Counted from the stretch's first letter, positions 34,067-42,731 are shown. The stretch: DNA of 64,000 nt from Micromonospora sediminimaris (GCA_900112325.1 FOLJ01000002.1:310001-374000), one strand, 5' to 3'. The notes: a model not told the origin generated them from the sequence alone. Made by a program: numbers and translations.

Positions 34067-34092
34067 CGGACAAGCGAGCTAACTGAAATCTA
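34067..34092. promoter_or_regulatory. Direct-repeat motif GCTAA-N6-CTAAG, copy 1
   Basis: A 26-base motif starting CGGACAAGCGAGCTAA and ending CTAAG lies 32-57 bases upstream of the expansin-like gene. A near-identical copy is at 36438-36463. The two CTAA half sites are 11 bases apart, the spacing used by OmpR/PhoB-family response regulators. The binding factor is unknown. Confidence 0.55.
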
Positions 34093-34305
34093 AGCCTGGG
34101 CAACACCCACGCGCGGTTCCCGCAGCGAACCATGCCGATGCGGTGGCCGGAAGAGCTGAACTCCGAATTGGACACTGATCACAAACGGGTTCTCGGCGGA
34201 CCGCATCCCTGACACGGTGTTCGTGGATGCGCATTCCGTAATTGACAGGAATGCCATCCACGCGGGGATGAGGGCGTGGGTGGCACATGACCGAACGGAT
34301 GATCA

Positions 34306-36204
34306 TTGTCTGCACACGCACGAACAAGGCGGTCGGCAGGCGTTCTCGCCGCGGTACTGGCAGTCTGGACGGGCGCGCTCTTCGCACCCGGTCAGGCGGC
34401 GGCGGCCCCACCCGAGATCGCTGTTGAGGACGGCGCCACCCAACCGGTCTTCTCCCTGGCCAACGCGATCAGCGAGACCGTGCATGTCGATTCGGACATG
34501 GACAGCGACGGTGACGGCCTGCTCGACACCATCACCGTCCAGCTGATCCGGCCGGCGGAGACGGCCGACGGCATGCAGGTCGCATCGATAGTCAAGGCAA
34601 GTCCGTACTGGACGGTCCAGAGCACGGCGGCCCGCCGCAGCACGGTGACCGACCCGATCGGTGATCCGGCCGTCCACTGGAGCGGCTGGTTGGACGAGTA
34701 CTTCGTACCGCGAGGCTACGCGGTGCTCGAGGTGGAGATCGCCGGTACGGGCACGTCCGACGGGTGCCTGTCGGTCGGTGGCGAGTCGGACGGGCGGAGC
34801 GTGGCCGCCGTCATCGACTGGCTCAACGGCCGTACAACCGCCAACTACGCCAACGGCACCGCTGCGGTCGCGTCGTGGAGCACCGGCAACGTAGGCATGT
34901 ACGGGGTCTCGTACGACGGCACGCTGGCCACGCAGGTGGCCGAGACGGGCATCGACGGGCTCAAGACGATCGTGCCGGTCAGCAGTATCTCCAGCTGGTA
35001 CGACTACACCCGGGCCCAGGGCATCGGGTACCGCAGCTGGAGCGTCCGCTACATGGAGGGGTTCACCTCCCGCTGGGGCAACGACCAGTCCCTGGTGAAC
35101 TGCACGGCGCAGTACCAGGCCATCGGTGACGGTGAGACGCTGGCCGAGTGGGACTACAGCCCCTTCTTCGCGGAACGTAACTACCGCAACGACGTGGATC
35201 AGGTCCAGGCATCGGTGTTCCTCGTGCACGGGCAGCGTGACGACAACGTCAAGACCACCCAGTGGGGCCGTTACTGGGACGAGTTGGTTACGCATGACGT
35301 CCCGCGCAAGGTGTACCTGCACGACGGAGCGCACGTCGACCCGTTCTACAGCGAGTCCAAGGACCCGGTCGGCCGGTGGATGGACTACTGGCTGTACGAC
35401 ATCGCCAACGGTGTGATGAACGAGCCGCAGGCCACCATCGCGCGACCGGACGGCACCCAGGTGAACGAAACCGGGTGGCCGCCGGCCGGCACCACGGACA
35501 CGTCGCTGTACCTGGGCCCAGCCGGCAACGGGGGTGCCGGCAGCCTGACCACCACCGCGGGAGCGGGCAGCCAGCAGTTCACCAGCTCCGGCGCGGTGGC
35601 GGAGTCGACGATGCTGGCGAGCCCCGGCACCGTGCGGAGCTACCGGCTGGCGTATCTCGGGCCGACCCTCGCCTCGGAGAGCCGGCTCTCCGGCGCCGCC
35701 CGGATCGAGGTGACGTTCACCTCGGCCACCACGAGCACCCCGCTCACGGCTCTGCTCGTGCACTACACCGGCGGGTCGGTCACCCGCGTCGTGGCACGCG
35801 GCTCGCTCGATGCCAAGAACCGCCTGTCGCTGACCACCGGCACTCCCCTGACTCCGGGGCAACAGGCCACGGGCACCGTCCTGCTGGAGCCCAAGGACTA
35901 CGTCTTCCCCGCCGGCAGCCAGGTCGGTCTCATTCTCACCGGCAACTTGAACGCGTTCGTCCACTCGGACCCGCTGGCGGGCCAGCTGACGGTGGCGCTC
36001 GGGACCAGCCGGGCGATCCTGCCGCTTACCGTCGCGCCAGCCCCGTCCTGCGCAGACCCGGCGTGGAGCCCCGCGGCCGTCTACAACACCAACGACGTGG
36101 TGTCGCACAACGGCCACCGCTGGCGTGCCCAGTGGTGGACGCAGAACCAGGAGCCGGGCACCACCGGTCAGTACGGCGTCTGGGTTGACCTGGGAGCCTG
36201 CTGA
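34306..36204 (+). CDS. Secreted S15-family (X-Pro dipeptidyl-peptidase-like) hydrolase with C-terminal CBM5/12
   Basis: 632 residues from TTG 34306. A signal peptide ends QAAAAPP. An alpha/beta-hydrolase of the S15/CocE type carries the nucleophile in YGVSYDGT (Ser202), an acid in VHGQRDDNV, and the His in LHDGAHVDPF. A beta-rich domain of S15 C-terminal type follows (residues about 400-580). The last 50 residues (DPAWSPAAVYNTNDVVSHNG, WTQNQEPGTTGQYGVW) are a chitin-binding-type CBM5/12 module, so the enzyme likely attaches to chitin or cellulose. Ends at a terminator at 36219. Confidence 0.88.
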   Translation: MSAHARTRRSAGVLAAVLAVWTGALFAPGQAAAAPPEIAVEDGATQPVFSLANAISETVHVDSDMDSDGDGLLDTITVQLIRPAETADGMQVASIVKASPYWTVQSTAARRSTVTDPIGDPAVHWSGWLDEYFVPRGYAVLEVEIAGTGTSDGCLSVGGESDGRSVAAVIDWLNGRTTANYANGTAAVASWSTGNVGMYGVSYDGTLATQVAETGIDGLKTIVPVSSISSWYDYTRAQGIGYRSWSVRYMEGFTSRWGNDQSLVNCTAQYQAIGDGETLAEWDYSPFFAERNYRNDVDQVQASVFLVHGQRDDNVKTTQWGRYWDELVTHDVPRKVYLHDGAHVDPFYSESKDPVGRWMDYWLYDIANGVMNEPQATIARPDGTQVNETGWPPAGTTDTSLYLGPAGNGGAGSLTTTAGAGSQQFTSSGAVAESTMLASPGTVRSYRLAYLGPTLASESRLSGAARIEVTFTSATTSTPLTALLVHYTGGSVTRVVARGSLDAKNRLSLTTGTPLTPGQQATGTVLLEPKDYVFPAGSQVGLILTGNLNAFVHSDPLAGQLTVALGTSRAILPLTVAPAPSCADPAWSPAAVYNTNDVVSHNGHRWRAQWWTQNQEPGTTGQYGVWVDLGAC

Positions 36205-36218
36205 CCTTCCCACCCCGA

Positions 36219-36247
36219 GGGCCCGCGCCGAAGACCGGCGCGGGCCC
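36219..36247 (+). terminator. Hairpin terminator of the S15 peptidase gene
   Basis: GGGCCCGCGCC (36219-36229) and its exact complement (36237-36247) with a 7-base loop, 15 bases after the stop codon at 36204. Confidence 0.75.
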
Positions 36248-36437
36248 GACGGTCGTGTCGGCGGGTACCGCAGCCTGCTGATGCTACGAAAGGGCCCTGG
36301 ATCACGCGTGGCGAGGGGTGGCCACCGCCCCGCCGGCCAACCAACGACGCAGCGCGGAACGCTGAGTCGGTGCCTGGTCGGCGGGGCCGTCGATTCCGTC
36401 GGTCACGTGCAGACATGCTGCCGGAGACTCGACCGCC

Positions 36438-36463
36438 CGGACAAGCGAGCTAAGCGAAAGCTA
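36438..36463. promoter_or_regulatory. Direct-repeat motif GCTAAG-N5-GCTAAG, copy 2
   Basis: CGGACAAGCGAGCTAAG and the following CGAAAGCTAAG match copy 1 (34067-34092) at 22 of 26 positions. It is at the 3' end of the small gene 36461-36766 on the minus strand. If it drives a promoter, the target is not obvious; the minus-strand sequence toward 36205 holds no clear gene. Confidence 0.45.
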
Positions 36464-36766
36464 AGACGAGATCCATCTCGGCTGGGCGGTGGCCACCAGC
36501 CGGCGCAGCGGTTCCACGGCGTCCGGGTGGCTGCGCAGCGCGTCCTCGATCCGGACCCGCCACACGCCAGCCTCCACGAGGTCACGGCCGTCGTCCGGGG
36601 CCGAGCGCAGCCGGTCCCGCGTCTCCCGCAGCGACTGCGCCGTCCCCTCGCCCAGCAGTCGTTCCAACTCACCGGCGATGCTGCGGAAACGCTCGTCGTC
36701 GGGTACCGCCCCGACCAGCGTCCGGGCTGCGTCCCACGCCACCCGGGGATGATGGATCACCGACAT
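36461..36766 (-). CDS. Small helical hypothetical protein
   Basis: 101 residues from ATG 36766, with a purine-rich AAGGAG-like site upstream. The sequence is mainly helical and charged (FRSIAGELERLLGEGTAQSL, RDRLRSAPDDGRDLVEAGVW), without cysteines or membrane segments. No domain was recognised. The last residue codons overlap the direct-repeat motif at 36438-36463. It stands between the S15 gene and the MOSC gene. Confidence 0.65.
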   Translation of the reverse strand: MSVIHHPRVAWDAARTLVGAVPDDERFRSIAGELERLLGEGTAQSLRETRDRLRSAPDDGRDLVEAGVWRVRIEDALRSHPDAVEPLRRLVATAQPRWISS

Positions 36767-36867
36767 CTCAGACTCCTTGGTCGAGGGCCCCTTCGGCCAT
36801 CATCGATCCGCCGGTGGCTCAGCGACAAGGGCTGTCCGCCGGTCGTCGCCGAGCCGTGTCCGCCCGG

Positions 36868-37686
36868 TCAGTCGACAAGTTCCACCGGGTCGTCGAGCTT
36901 CACCTCACCCGACTCCAGCGGCACCAGGTTCAGTCCGAAGAGGAGCTTGCGATCGATGTTGCGGTGCCGGGCCAGGGTACGCAGCGGCTCCCGGCCGCGT
37001 ACCCCGGTCTCCTGGTCGGTGGCGATGACCAGACAGCGGGCCGACAGGTCGGCGGCGCGGAAGCGGACGGACCCGATCCGCAGCCCACGCCCGACCCACT
37101 CGTCCTCCGCCCAGGCAGGGGCGCCGTCGACCACGAGGTTCGGCCGGAAGCGGGTCATCGGCACCGGTTGCGCACCATCCGCGACGAGCCAGTCGCCGAG
37201 CGCGGCCAGCGACGCCGTGCTGGTCAGCAGCACCGGGTACGCGTCGGCGAAGCTGACCTGGTCACCGGGATCGTACTTCCGGTCGCCGCGCGGGACGTGC
37301 CGGGCCGGGCGAGCCAGCCGGACCAGCCGGACCGGCCGGTCGAGCACCGCGCCGAACCAGGCGTCGGCGGCGGGGCCGGCGGGCAGCGCGTCGACAGTCA
37401 GCACCCGCCTGCGGAAGGTCCGCACCGCAACCGGCGTGACGTCGGCCGGCACCGGCACCACCAGGTCGGGGTGGCCGTCGGCGCGCAGCAGCAGCCCTTC
37501 GGGGTGCGGCCGGGCGCGCACCCGGGCCAGCGCGGTGACCTCACGCTGGGTGACGCCGACCCCGGCGTCGTCGACAAGCATCCACCGCCGGTCGTCGTTC
37601 AGCCCCCACTGTCGTACGGCGGCCGCGCCGTGGACGAGGCCACGGCAACCCTTTACCGGATAGGTGGTGATCCCGCTCAGCCGCAC
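36868..37686 (-). CDS. MOSC domain protein (YiiM/YcbX-like)
   Basis: 272 residues from GTG 37686, four bases after the stop of the upstream methyltransferase; the frame is open to 37782 but would overlap that gene. The N-terminal MOSC beta-barrel domain (LSGITTYPVKGCRGL, WGLNDDRRWMLVDDAG) and the MOSC core (FADAYPVLLTSTASLAALG, FRPNLVVDGAPAW, CLVIATDQETG with the molybdenum-cofactor Cys) match YcbX-type proteins, which receive the Moco sulfur and reduce N-hydroxylated compounds. It appears complete. Confidence 0.87.
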   Translation of the reverse strand: MRLSGITTYPVKGCRGLVHGAAAVRQWGLNDDRRWMLVDDAGVGVTQREVTALARVRARPHPEGLLLRADGHPDLVVPVPADVTPVAVRTFRRRVLTVDALPAGPAADAWFGAVLDRPVRLVRLARPARHVPRGDRKYDPGDQVSFADAYPVLLTSTASLAALGDWLVADGAQPVPMTRFRPNLVVDGAPAWAEDEWVGRGLRIGSVRFRAADLSARCLVIATDQETGVRGREPLRTLARHRNIDRKLLFGLNLVPLESGEVKLDDPVELVD

Positions 37687-37690
37687 CTGG

Positions 37691-38524
37691 CTACCATGCC
37701 ACGCCGATGCCGTCGCCCGGGTACCAGTGGTTCGCCGGCGTCTCCCGGTAGGCGAGGAATCGCCGCCCGGTGCGTTCGGCATGCTCGGCCAGCACGTTGG
37801 TGTGGGTGACGTTGTCGGTGAGCAGAATCGCGCCCGGGGCCAGCTTCACCTCGACGGCGGCGAACTCACGCCGCTCGTAGGCACGGCTGTGGTCGCTGTC
37901 GTGCAGGAACAGGTCGACCGGCCGGTCCAGCGCGGTGATCGACTCGACCGAGTCGCCGATCACCAGGTCGATCACCTCCGACCAGGGTGCGGTGCGGGCG
38001 AGGTAGCCGGCCTCGGGGTTGATGTCGATGGAACTGACCCGGCCGGGGTGCCCCTCGGCGGCGTTGCGCAGCAACGCGGCGGCCAGTACGCAACTGCCCA
38101 GCCCCTTGTCGACGCCGGTCTCGACGATGTGCTTCGGCCGCTTGGCCCGGACGATCGCGTACCAGCCGATGCGGCGGGCATAGCGGACCTGCTTGTCGGC
38201 CAGGCCACGCCGGGCGGCGCCCGCGACGGCCGAGCTGATGTGCTGCCGCAGCACGTCATCGGACTCGATCTCGGCGAGGTACTTACGGACCTGCTTGACC
38301 GGCAGCTCGCAGACGACGCTGACGAACCAGGCGAGATGATGGCGACTGAGCTTGGTCAACTCGTACGTGTAGTTGTGATGCTCCCGCGAGGCGACCAGCC
38401 AGCGGGCCGAGGTGCGCAGCACCTTGGCGTCGTGCCGCGCGACGGCGACCAGGCGTTTCGGAAAGGCGGCGACGGGGGCGAGGCGGGTACGGGCGATCGC
38501 CCGGCGCAGCTTGACGGCATCCAC
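37691..38524 (-). CDS. Class I SAM-dependent methyltransferase
   Basis: 277 residues. The SAM site is HIVETGVDKGLGSCVLAAAL, with the acidic strand end VSSIDINPEAGYL and the later DLFLHDSDHSRAYERREF, typical of the cephalosporin hydroxylase-/rhamnosyl O-methyltransferase-like group (TylF/MycE neighbours) that uses a metal-binding DSDHS motif. The N-terminal 80 residues are basic and helical. Likely modifies a sugar or lipid; substrate unknown. It is followed after four bases by the MOSC gene. Confidence 0.78.
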   Translation of the reverse strand: MDAVKLRRAIARTRLAPVAAFPKRLVAVARHDAKVLRTSARWLVASREHHNYTYELTKLSRHHLAWFVSVVCELPVKQVRKYLAEIESDDVLRQHISSAVAGAARRGLADKQVRYARRIGWYAIVRAKRPKHIVETGVDKGLGSCVLAAALLRNAAEGHPGRVSSIDINPEAGYLARTAPWSEVIDLVIGDSVESITALDRPVDLFLHDSDHSRAYERREFAAVEVKLAPGAILLTDNVTHTNVLAEHAERTGRRFLAYRETPANHWYPGDGIGVAW

Positions 38525-38687
38525 CGGGAGGTTCTACCAGATCGAGGGAACCAGTTGGGTAACTTCACGTCCGCAGCCGGCAGGCCGACGCCCCACAACT
38601 GCGCTGGGTGCTGGCTCCGCTAAACCTCCCCACCGGCAGCGGCGCAACGCGGGCGGACGTCGGCTACAGACAGATCTTGAATGACTA

Positions 38688-40133
38688 ATACGGCAGCCGC
38701 CGTTTGAGATCTTGCTGGTGAGCCGGGGTGGACGCGAGGCGGCCACCGCGTGATCGTCTGTGCGTTGTGGACACAACATCAGATCTTGCGGTGGCCGCGT
38801 GCCACAGCGTAGCTGTTGCTCGGTGGGAGCGGGTGCTGGCCGAAGTGCTTAGCTGTTTCGCGGGCCGGTTCGGGCGAGTGGAGCCGCGTCGTGCGGCGGG
38901 ACAGTTCGTGACGGGGCTGCTGTCCGATCTTGAGGTCAAGACGTGTTGGCAGTTGGCCGAGCAGGCCGGGCACGCCCGGCCGGACGCGATGCAGCGGTTG
39001 CTGTACCGGGCGGTATGGGACGCTGACGCCGTCCGCGACGATCTGCGGCAGCTGGTCACCGACCGGTTCGGCGGTCCGGACGCGGTCCTGGTGGTCGACG
39101 AGACCGGTGACCTGAAGAAGGGCACCCACACCGTGGGGGTGCAGCGCCAGTACACCGGACGGCCGGGCGGATCGAGAACAGCCAGGTCGGGGTGTTCCTG
39201 GGCTACGCCAGCGCGGGCGGGCATACCCTGATCGACCGACGGGTGTATCTACCAGCGTCGTGGACCGACGACCGGGACCGCTGCCACGCCGCCGGCGTGC
39301 CCGACGAGACCGAGTTCGCCACCAGGTCACAGTTGGCGGCGGACATGATCACCGCGGCCCTCGACGCCGGGGTGCCAGCAGGCTGGGCCACCGCGGACGA
39401 GGCATACGGCAACAGCGCCGCCTTCCGCGCCCACCTGCGCGGACACGCACTCGGCTACGTCCTGGCCGTGTCCCGCAGCCACCTGGTTCCGCTCGACGGC
39501 GGCAAGACCCGAGTTCGCGCCGACCGGATCGCCGCTGACCTGCCCGCCTCGGCGTGGCAGCGCCGCAGCGCTGGCGCTGGATCCAAGGGCCCCCGCTTCT
39601 ACGACTGGGCCTGGCTCGACGACGTGTGCACCGACGCCGACCCCGACGACGGCGGCCGCCACAGCCTCCTGATCCGCCGCAACACCACCACCGGTGAACT
39701 GGCCTTCTACCGCTGCTGGACCCCACGTCCGACCACCCTCGCCCAACTCGTCCGGGTCGCCGGCATCCGCTGGACCGTCGAAGAAGCCTTTCAGGCCGCC
39801 AAGAGCCAGGTCGGCCTCGACCAGCACCAGGTCCGGCGCTGGGACTCCTGGCACCGGTTCACCACCCTCGCGTTGGCCGCCCTCGCCGTCCTGGCGATCT
39901 GCGCCGCCGACGCGACCGACGACGACCCGACCGACACCACACTGATCAAGCTGACCGTCAACGAGATCCGCCGCCTGATCAACGCCTGCATCATCCGCCC
40001 GATCAGCGACCTCGCCCACCGTTTGCACTGGTCAGGCTGGCGACGCCAGCATCAAGCCCGAGCCCGACAATCCCACTACACACGCCGCCTCAACCTCGAA
40101 CTCCAACCATGATCCCGAACGGCGGCTGCCGTA
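38688..40133 (+). mobile_element. IS701-family insertion sequence, complete ends, 4-bp CTAA target duplication
   Basis: The left end TACGGCAGCCGCCGTTTGAG (38688 on) and the right end read inwards (TACGGCAGCCGCCGTTCGGG, to 40133) are terminal inverted repeats of about 23 bases with two mismatches. CTAA at 38684-38687 and again at 40134-40137 is the target duplication, and fits the YTAR duplication of IS701-family elements. Length 1446 bases. The single transposase is broken by one base. The flanking duplication shows this copy inserted recently here, next to an IS630 remnant. Confidence 0.9.
38728..40112 (+). pseudogene. IS701-family DDE transposase, disrupted by a one-base deletion
   Basis: The first frame (38728 on) carries AVLVVDETGDLKKGTHTVGV with the first catalytic Asp and DAMQRLLYRAVWDADAVRDD. 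At about 39159 the frame must shift by one base: QYTG is followed in the other frame by RIENSQVGVFLGYASAGGHT, a frame that reads to 40112. ATADEAYGNSAAFR holds the second Asp and WTVEEAFQAAKSQVGLDQHQ the Glu. An expected GGAACGGCC now reads GGACGGCC, explaining the lesion. The start may be a few codons downstream of 38728. Confidence 0.85.
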
Positions 40134-40197
40134 CTAAATCCACTGTGGGTCGACGTGTTGGCGTGATCTTCGTTGGTGGTCGCTGTAGGCCGGGGTG

Positions 40198-40329
40198 ATG
40201 AGGTATCCCGATTGGAGGTGGGTTGTCCGCGCGGGGCGGGCGAAGCGTAAGGCGGTACGGCGGCAGGCTGCCGGGTGGTTCGCCCAGGATGTGTCGGTGC
40301 CGGAGATCGCCAATCTGCGCACGAGATAG
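40198..40329 (+). pseudogene. IS630-family transposase N-terminal remnant
   Basis: 43 codons from ATG 40198: MRYPDWRWVVRAGRAKRKAV, then QAAGWFAQDVSVPEIA, the start of the helix-turn-helix domain of IS630-type transposases, then a stop; the rest is missing. The following 300 bases to 40625 are AT-richer and hold no gene I can support. Confidence 0.65.
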
Positions 40330-40625
40330 CCATATCGACGATCTCGGATAATTTTGATCAACTGACATCGACTGCGACAGCAACGCCAGCGCATCACCGC
40401 GTACGCGAGCGCGCACGAGCGCAGCCCCGCCCGGCGTATGGGCCACCTGCCGATTTCCAGAATGGTGACGGAAGACGGAGTTCGCACACCTTCCGTCACC
40501 AATTGCAGTCAATACTCTGACCTTACCGCATCTCACAAAGATTGATAAGAATGGCAGCAGGGAATTTCAGCAGCAGATCAATCGAAGTGCCTGTAACCTT
40601 CTTCCGCGATCCTATCTGACGCCTC

Positions 40626-40856
40626 CTACCCAACCACCTGCTCAAGAGCGTCGAAGATCGCACTTCGCGCCGAAGCAAGCCGTTGCCGAACGTTTCTTTC
40701 CGAGAGGTAGCTCGTCAGCAAGTCCGAATTTGCTTCCCCGAAAGCAATCCGCGAAAGAATCTGGTCGAATGCAACAACGAACTCATTGAGGTCGGTGGCG
40801 ATCTGGATCGCCTCATCGACCCTCAGCTGGCAATGCTTGCCGCCACCCTCAGTCAT
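40626..40856 (-). CDS. Small protein, probable immunity protein of the orphan toxin tip
   Basis: 76 residues from ATG 40856, overlapping the stop of the toxin-tip frame (ATGA). Helical, acidic-neutral, with the block ATDLNEFVVAFDQILSRIAF. No signal peptide, no known domain. A small gene directly downstream of, and coupled to, a polymorphic-toxin C-terminal domain is by context the cognate cytoplasmic immunity protein. Base composition is visibly AT-richer than the surroundings, as usual for toxin-immunity cassettes. Confidence 0.6.
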   Translation of the reverse strand: MTEGGGKHCQLRVDEAIQIATDLNEFVVAFDQILSRIAFGEANSDLLTSYLSERNVRQRLASARSAIFDALEQVVG

Positions 40857-41221
40857 CGAACCACCCTGGCATTGGAAATTGGCAAATCACCATCGGCCAC
40901 CCACTCGGTGATACCCATTGTTGGGTTAGATCTACTACTGACACTACTGGCCGGCACATCAAACTCAATGACTTTACGGCCACGACCACGGCCAATACCC
41001 AAAGTGTCCTCGGCATCGCGCGGGCTCATCGGCTTCCCCCGCGCGGGCACAATGAACAACTTGTTTTGGTCGCTGGCTTTAATCACGCCACTCTCCATGA
41101 CGCCAGCAGCGCCACGAGAGTTGGTGTAGTGCCGCATTCGAACCGTCGCTTCAGCAGCTTCACCGCCGCCTACCCCGGAAGGGCAATTGTGTACGAGTAC
41201 CGGGGTGGTGCCGGCGAGCAC
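40853..41221 (-). CDS. Orphan polymorphic-toxin C-terminal tip, ADP-ribosyltransferase-like (HYD1 type)
   Basis: 122 residues from GTG 41221. The frame begins LAGTTPVLVHNC, and upstream in-frame codons to 41233 add HTYYV, giving HTYYVLAGTTPVLVHN, the end of a Hint/pretoxin region also present in the complete toxin at 42732-49655 (HTYYVLAGNTPVLVHN). Then comes VRMRHYTNSRGAAGVMESGV and MSPRDAEDTLGIG with VIEFDVPASSV, matching the HYT-start pattern of ART-HYD1 toxins. There is no RHS or Hint body in front. It is a displaced tip cassette, probably not translated from its own strong start; the ART assignment is moderate. Confidence 0.65.
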   Translation of the reverse strand: MLAGTTPVLVHNCPSGVGGGEAAEATVRMRHYTNSRGAAGVMESGVIKASDQNKLFIVPARGKPMSPRDAEDTLGIGRGRGRKVIEFDVPASSVSSRSNPTMGITEWVADGDLPISNARVVR

Positions 41222-41333
41222 ATAGTACGTGTGGCATATTCACCGAAGACACGGAGAGTGACCTATCTGCGCAGGGCTCTCACCTGGTCTTTCGTGGATT
41301 GGCTGCGTCGCGGTTCGTGCTGTCGGGCGGTGT

Positions 41334-41356
41334 TGACGGCAACCGTGACGGCAACG
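41334..41356. repeat. TGACGGCAACC direct repeat, copy 1 at the GntR gene
   Basis: TGACGGCAAC occurs twice with a 12-base period, ending at the likely start codon of the GntR gene (41356). A near-identical pair is at 42211-42233. Placement at the start suits autoregulation by the GntR protein (inference). Confidence 0.5.
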
Positions 41357-41946
41357 TGGGCAGACAACCAGCGTCGTCGGCGGCCGTCAAGCGGTCCGCT
41401 GGGGCTACACGCGCCCTTTTCCAACAGGTCGTCGACGACATCCTCGACCAGATCCGCGACGGACGTCTCAACCCCAACGACCCGCTACCGTCCGCCCGCA
41501 AGATGGCCGACGTGTACGGCGTGGCCTCCATGACCGCCCAACGCGCCCTACGCGAGCTGCAAAACCGACGCATCACCTACGCCGTCGCCGGCAAAGGCAC
41601 CTTCGTCCACCCCGACGCCTTCGACCTCCTACGCAGCGCAGCCCTCCAGGAGCCCATCGACGACCCCGAACTACGCCGGAGGGTCGCGACCTACCTCGCA
41701 GACCAACAGGCCATCACCATCCGCTACCACCAGGCCCGCACCGCCGCCGACAAGAACACCGCCCTGCAAGACCTGCTCGACCACGCCGACACCCACAGCC
41801 AACTCATCGACGAAGTGATCAAATACCAAGCCGACCACGGCAACTTCGCCAAACCACCCGCCATCGCAGCCGCCGCCAGCGACAACGATCCGCCGACCGC
41901 GCCCACCAAATGCCGCAGCAGCCACACCCGCGAACCCAAGCAGTAG
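41356..41946 (+). CDS. GntR-family transcriptional regulator (KorSA-like)
   Basis: About 196 residues from GTG 41356; TTG 41299 is the only further upstream option. The winged helix reads FQQVVDDILDQIRDGRLNPN, LPSARKMADVYGVASMTAQR and ALRELQNRRITYAVAGKGTF. The C-terminal half is helical and polar without a classic FadR, HutC or DevA effector domain, as in the short GntR repressors of actinomycete integrative plasmids (KorSA/pSAM2 group). It is not part of a transfer operon here, so probably a leftover of an integrated element. Tandem TGACGGCAAC sites precede it. Confidence 0.75.
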   Translation: MGRQPASSAAVKRSAGATRALFQQVVDDILDQIRDGRLNPNDPLPSARKMADVYGVASMTAQRALRELQNRRITYAVAGKGTFVHPDAFDLLRSAALQEPIDDPELRRRVATYLADQQAITIRYHQARTAADKNTALQDLLDHADTHSQLIDEVIKYQADHGNFAKPPAIAAAASDNDPPTAPTKCRSSHTREPKQ

Positions 41947-41993
41947 CCACCAACCGGGGCCAGGTTGTTCAAAACTGCTCTACAGGATCAAGA

Positions 41994-42015
41994 CGGCCCG
42001 GCTGGCGCCGGGCCG
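41994..42015 (+). terminator. Hairpin after the GntR gene
   Basis: CGGCCCGGC (41994-42002) and its exact complement (42007-42015) with loop TGGC, 48 bases after the GntR stop. Confidence 0.6.
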
Positions 42016-42327
42016 CGCGCACGCCAACCGCAACCGTCCACTTCATCACCAGCAGGCGGCATGAGGCAACAGGGCCGCGACACTCCGGATGAACTGCATC
42101 CGAGCGACCAGCGCTCGGATTGACGCCGATCACCAACCAGCACGTCTGCAAATCGCCCGATTCGCAGCCGCAGGGCGATCAATAGATCACTTTCGATTGA
42201 GCGCAGCTCGTGACGGCAACCGTGATGGCAACGCCTACCAACGACAGCGAACCAGCACAACCAACGAACACGCTCCGTGATGCCAAGTTCCATGCCCCCC
42301 GAGACGGCCGCGCCAATTCTGCGCGAC
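42016..42327. other. Gene-free stretch between the GntR and immunity genes
   Basis: About 310 bases without a supportable gene. It holds the second TGACGGCAAC direct-repeat pair at 42211-42233 and is less GC-rich toward its right end. Confidence 0.4.
42211..42233. repeat. TGACGGCAACC direct repeat, copy 2
   Basis: TGACGGCAACCGTGATGGCAACG-type pair (20 of 23 or better identical to 41334-41356), lying 265 bases after the GntR stop and without an obvious gene start next to it. Confidence 0.5.
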
Positions 42328-42729
42328 TTACCCTAATTCAAGGATCAATTCTCCGCCGAAGGATTTGACCAGCAACGGGCATCCGTCCAACGAAAATCGC
42401 ACCGAGGCCAGAATCCCCGCGTCATTAAGACCTGGGACCACCTCATCAACCACTTTCCTGGCCCCGGAAAATTCTTCTATTGCAGTACGAGTTCTATCCT
42501 CAACGGGCCACAGATAGTCAGGCACGACAGCCTCAGATCTCAACTCAACCGTAAGCCTCCAGTCGGTCCAAACCGTCAGGGTTAGAGATTGTCCATCGAC
42601 AAATACGAACTGAACCGCCTCAAGCAAGTCGTCGGCATCAGCTATTCTCACAACCTCTGACACGGTACGCCCCCGCAGGTCAAGGGCATCGACGCCTTCA
42701 GCCAGCACAGTCATCGAAGCTGCCTCCAT
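42328..42729 (-). CDS. Probable immunity protein of the RHS toxin
   Basis: 133 residues from ATG 42729 (ATG 42714 is also possible), starting two bases after the toxin stop. A soluble alpha/beta protein (FVFVDGQSLTLTVWTDWRLT, FSLDGCPLLVKSFGGELILE), no signal peptide. Its position directly behind the toxin tip, with close spacing and lower GC content, is the standard place of the cognate immunity gene. Sequence alone does not show a named Imm family. Confidence 0.65.
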   Translation of the reverse strand: MEAASMTVLAEGVDALDLRGRTVSEVVRIADADDLLEAVQFVFVDGQSLTLTVWTDWRLTVELRSEAVVPDYLWPVEDRTRTAIEEFSGARKVVDEVVPGLNDAGILASVRFSLDGCPLLVKSFGGELILELG

Positions 42730-42731
42730 GA

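Noticed and set aside
34303..36213. Minus-strand frame of 636 codons
   Set aside because: Exact shadow of the S15 peptidase gene, which has signal peptide and catalytic motifs.
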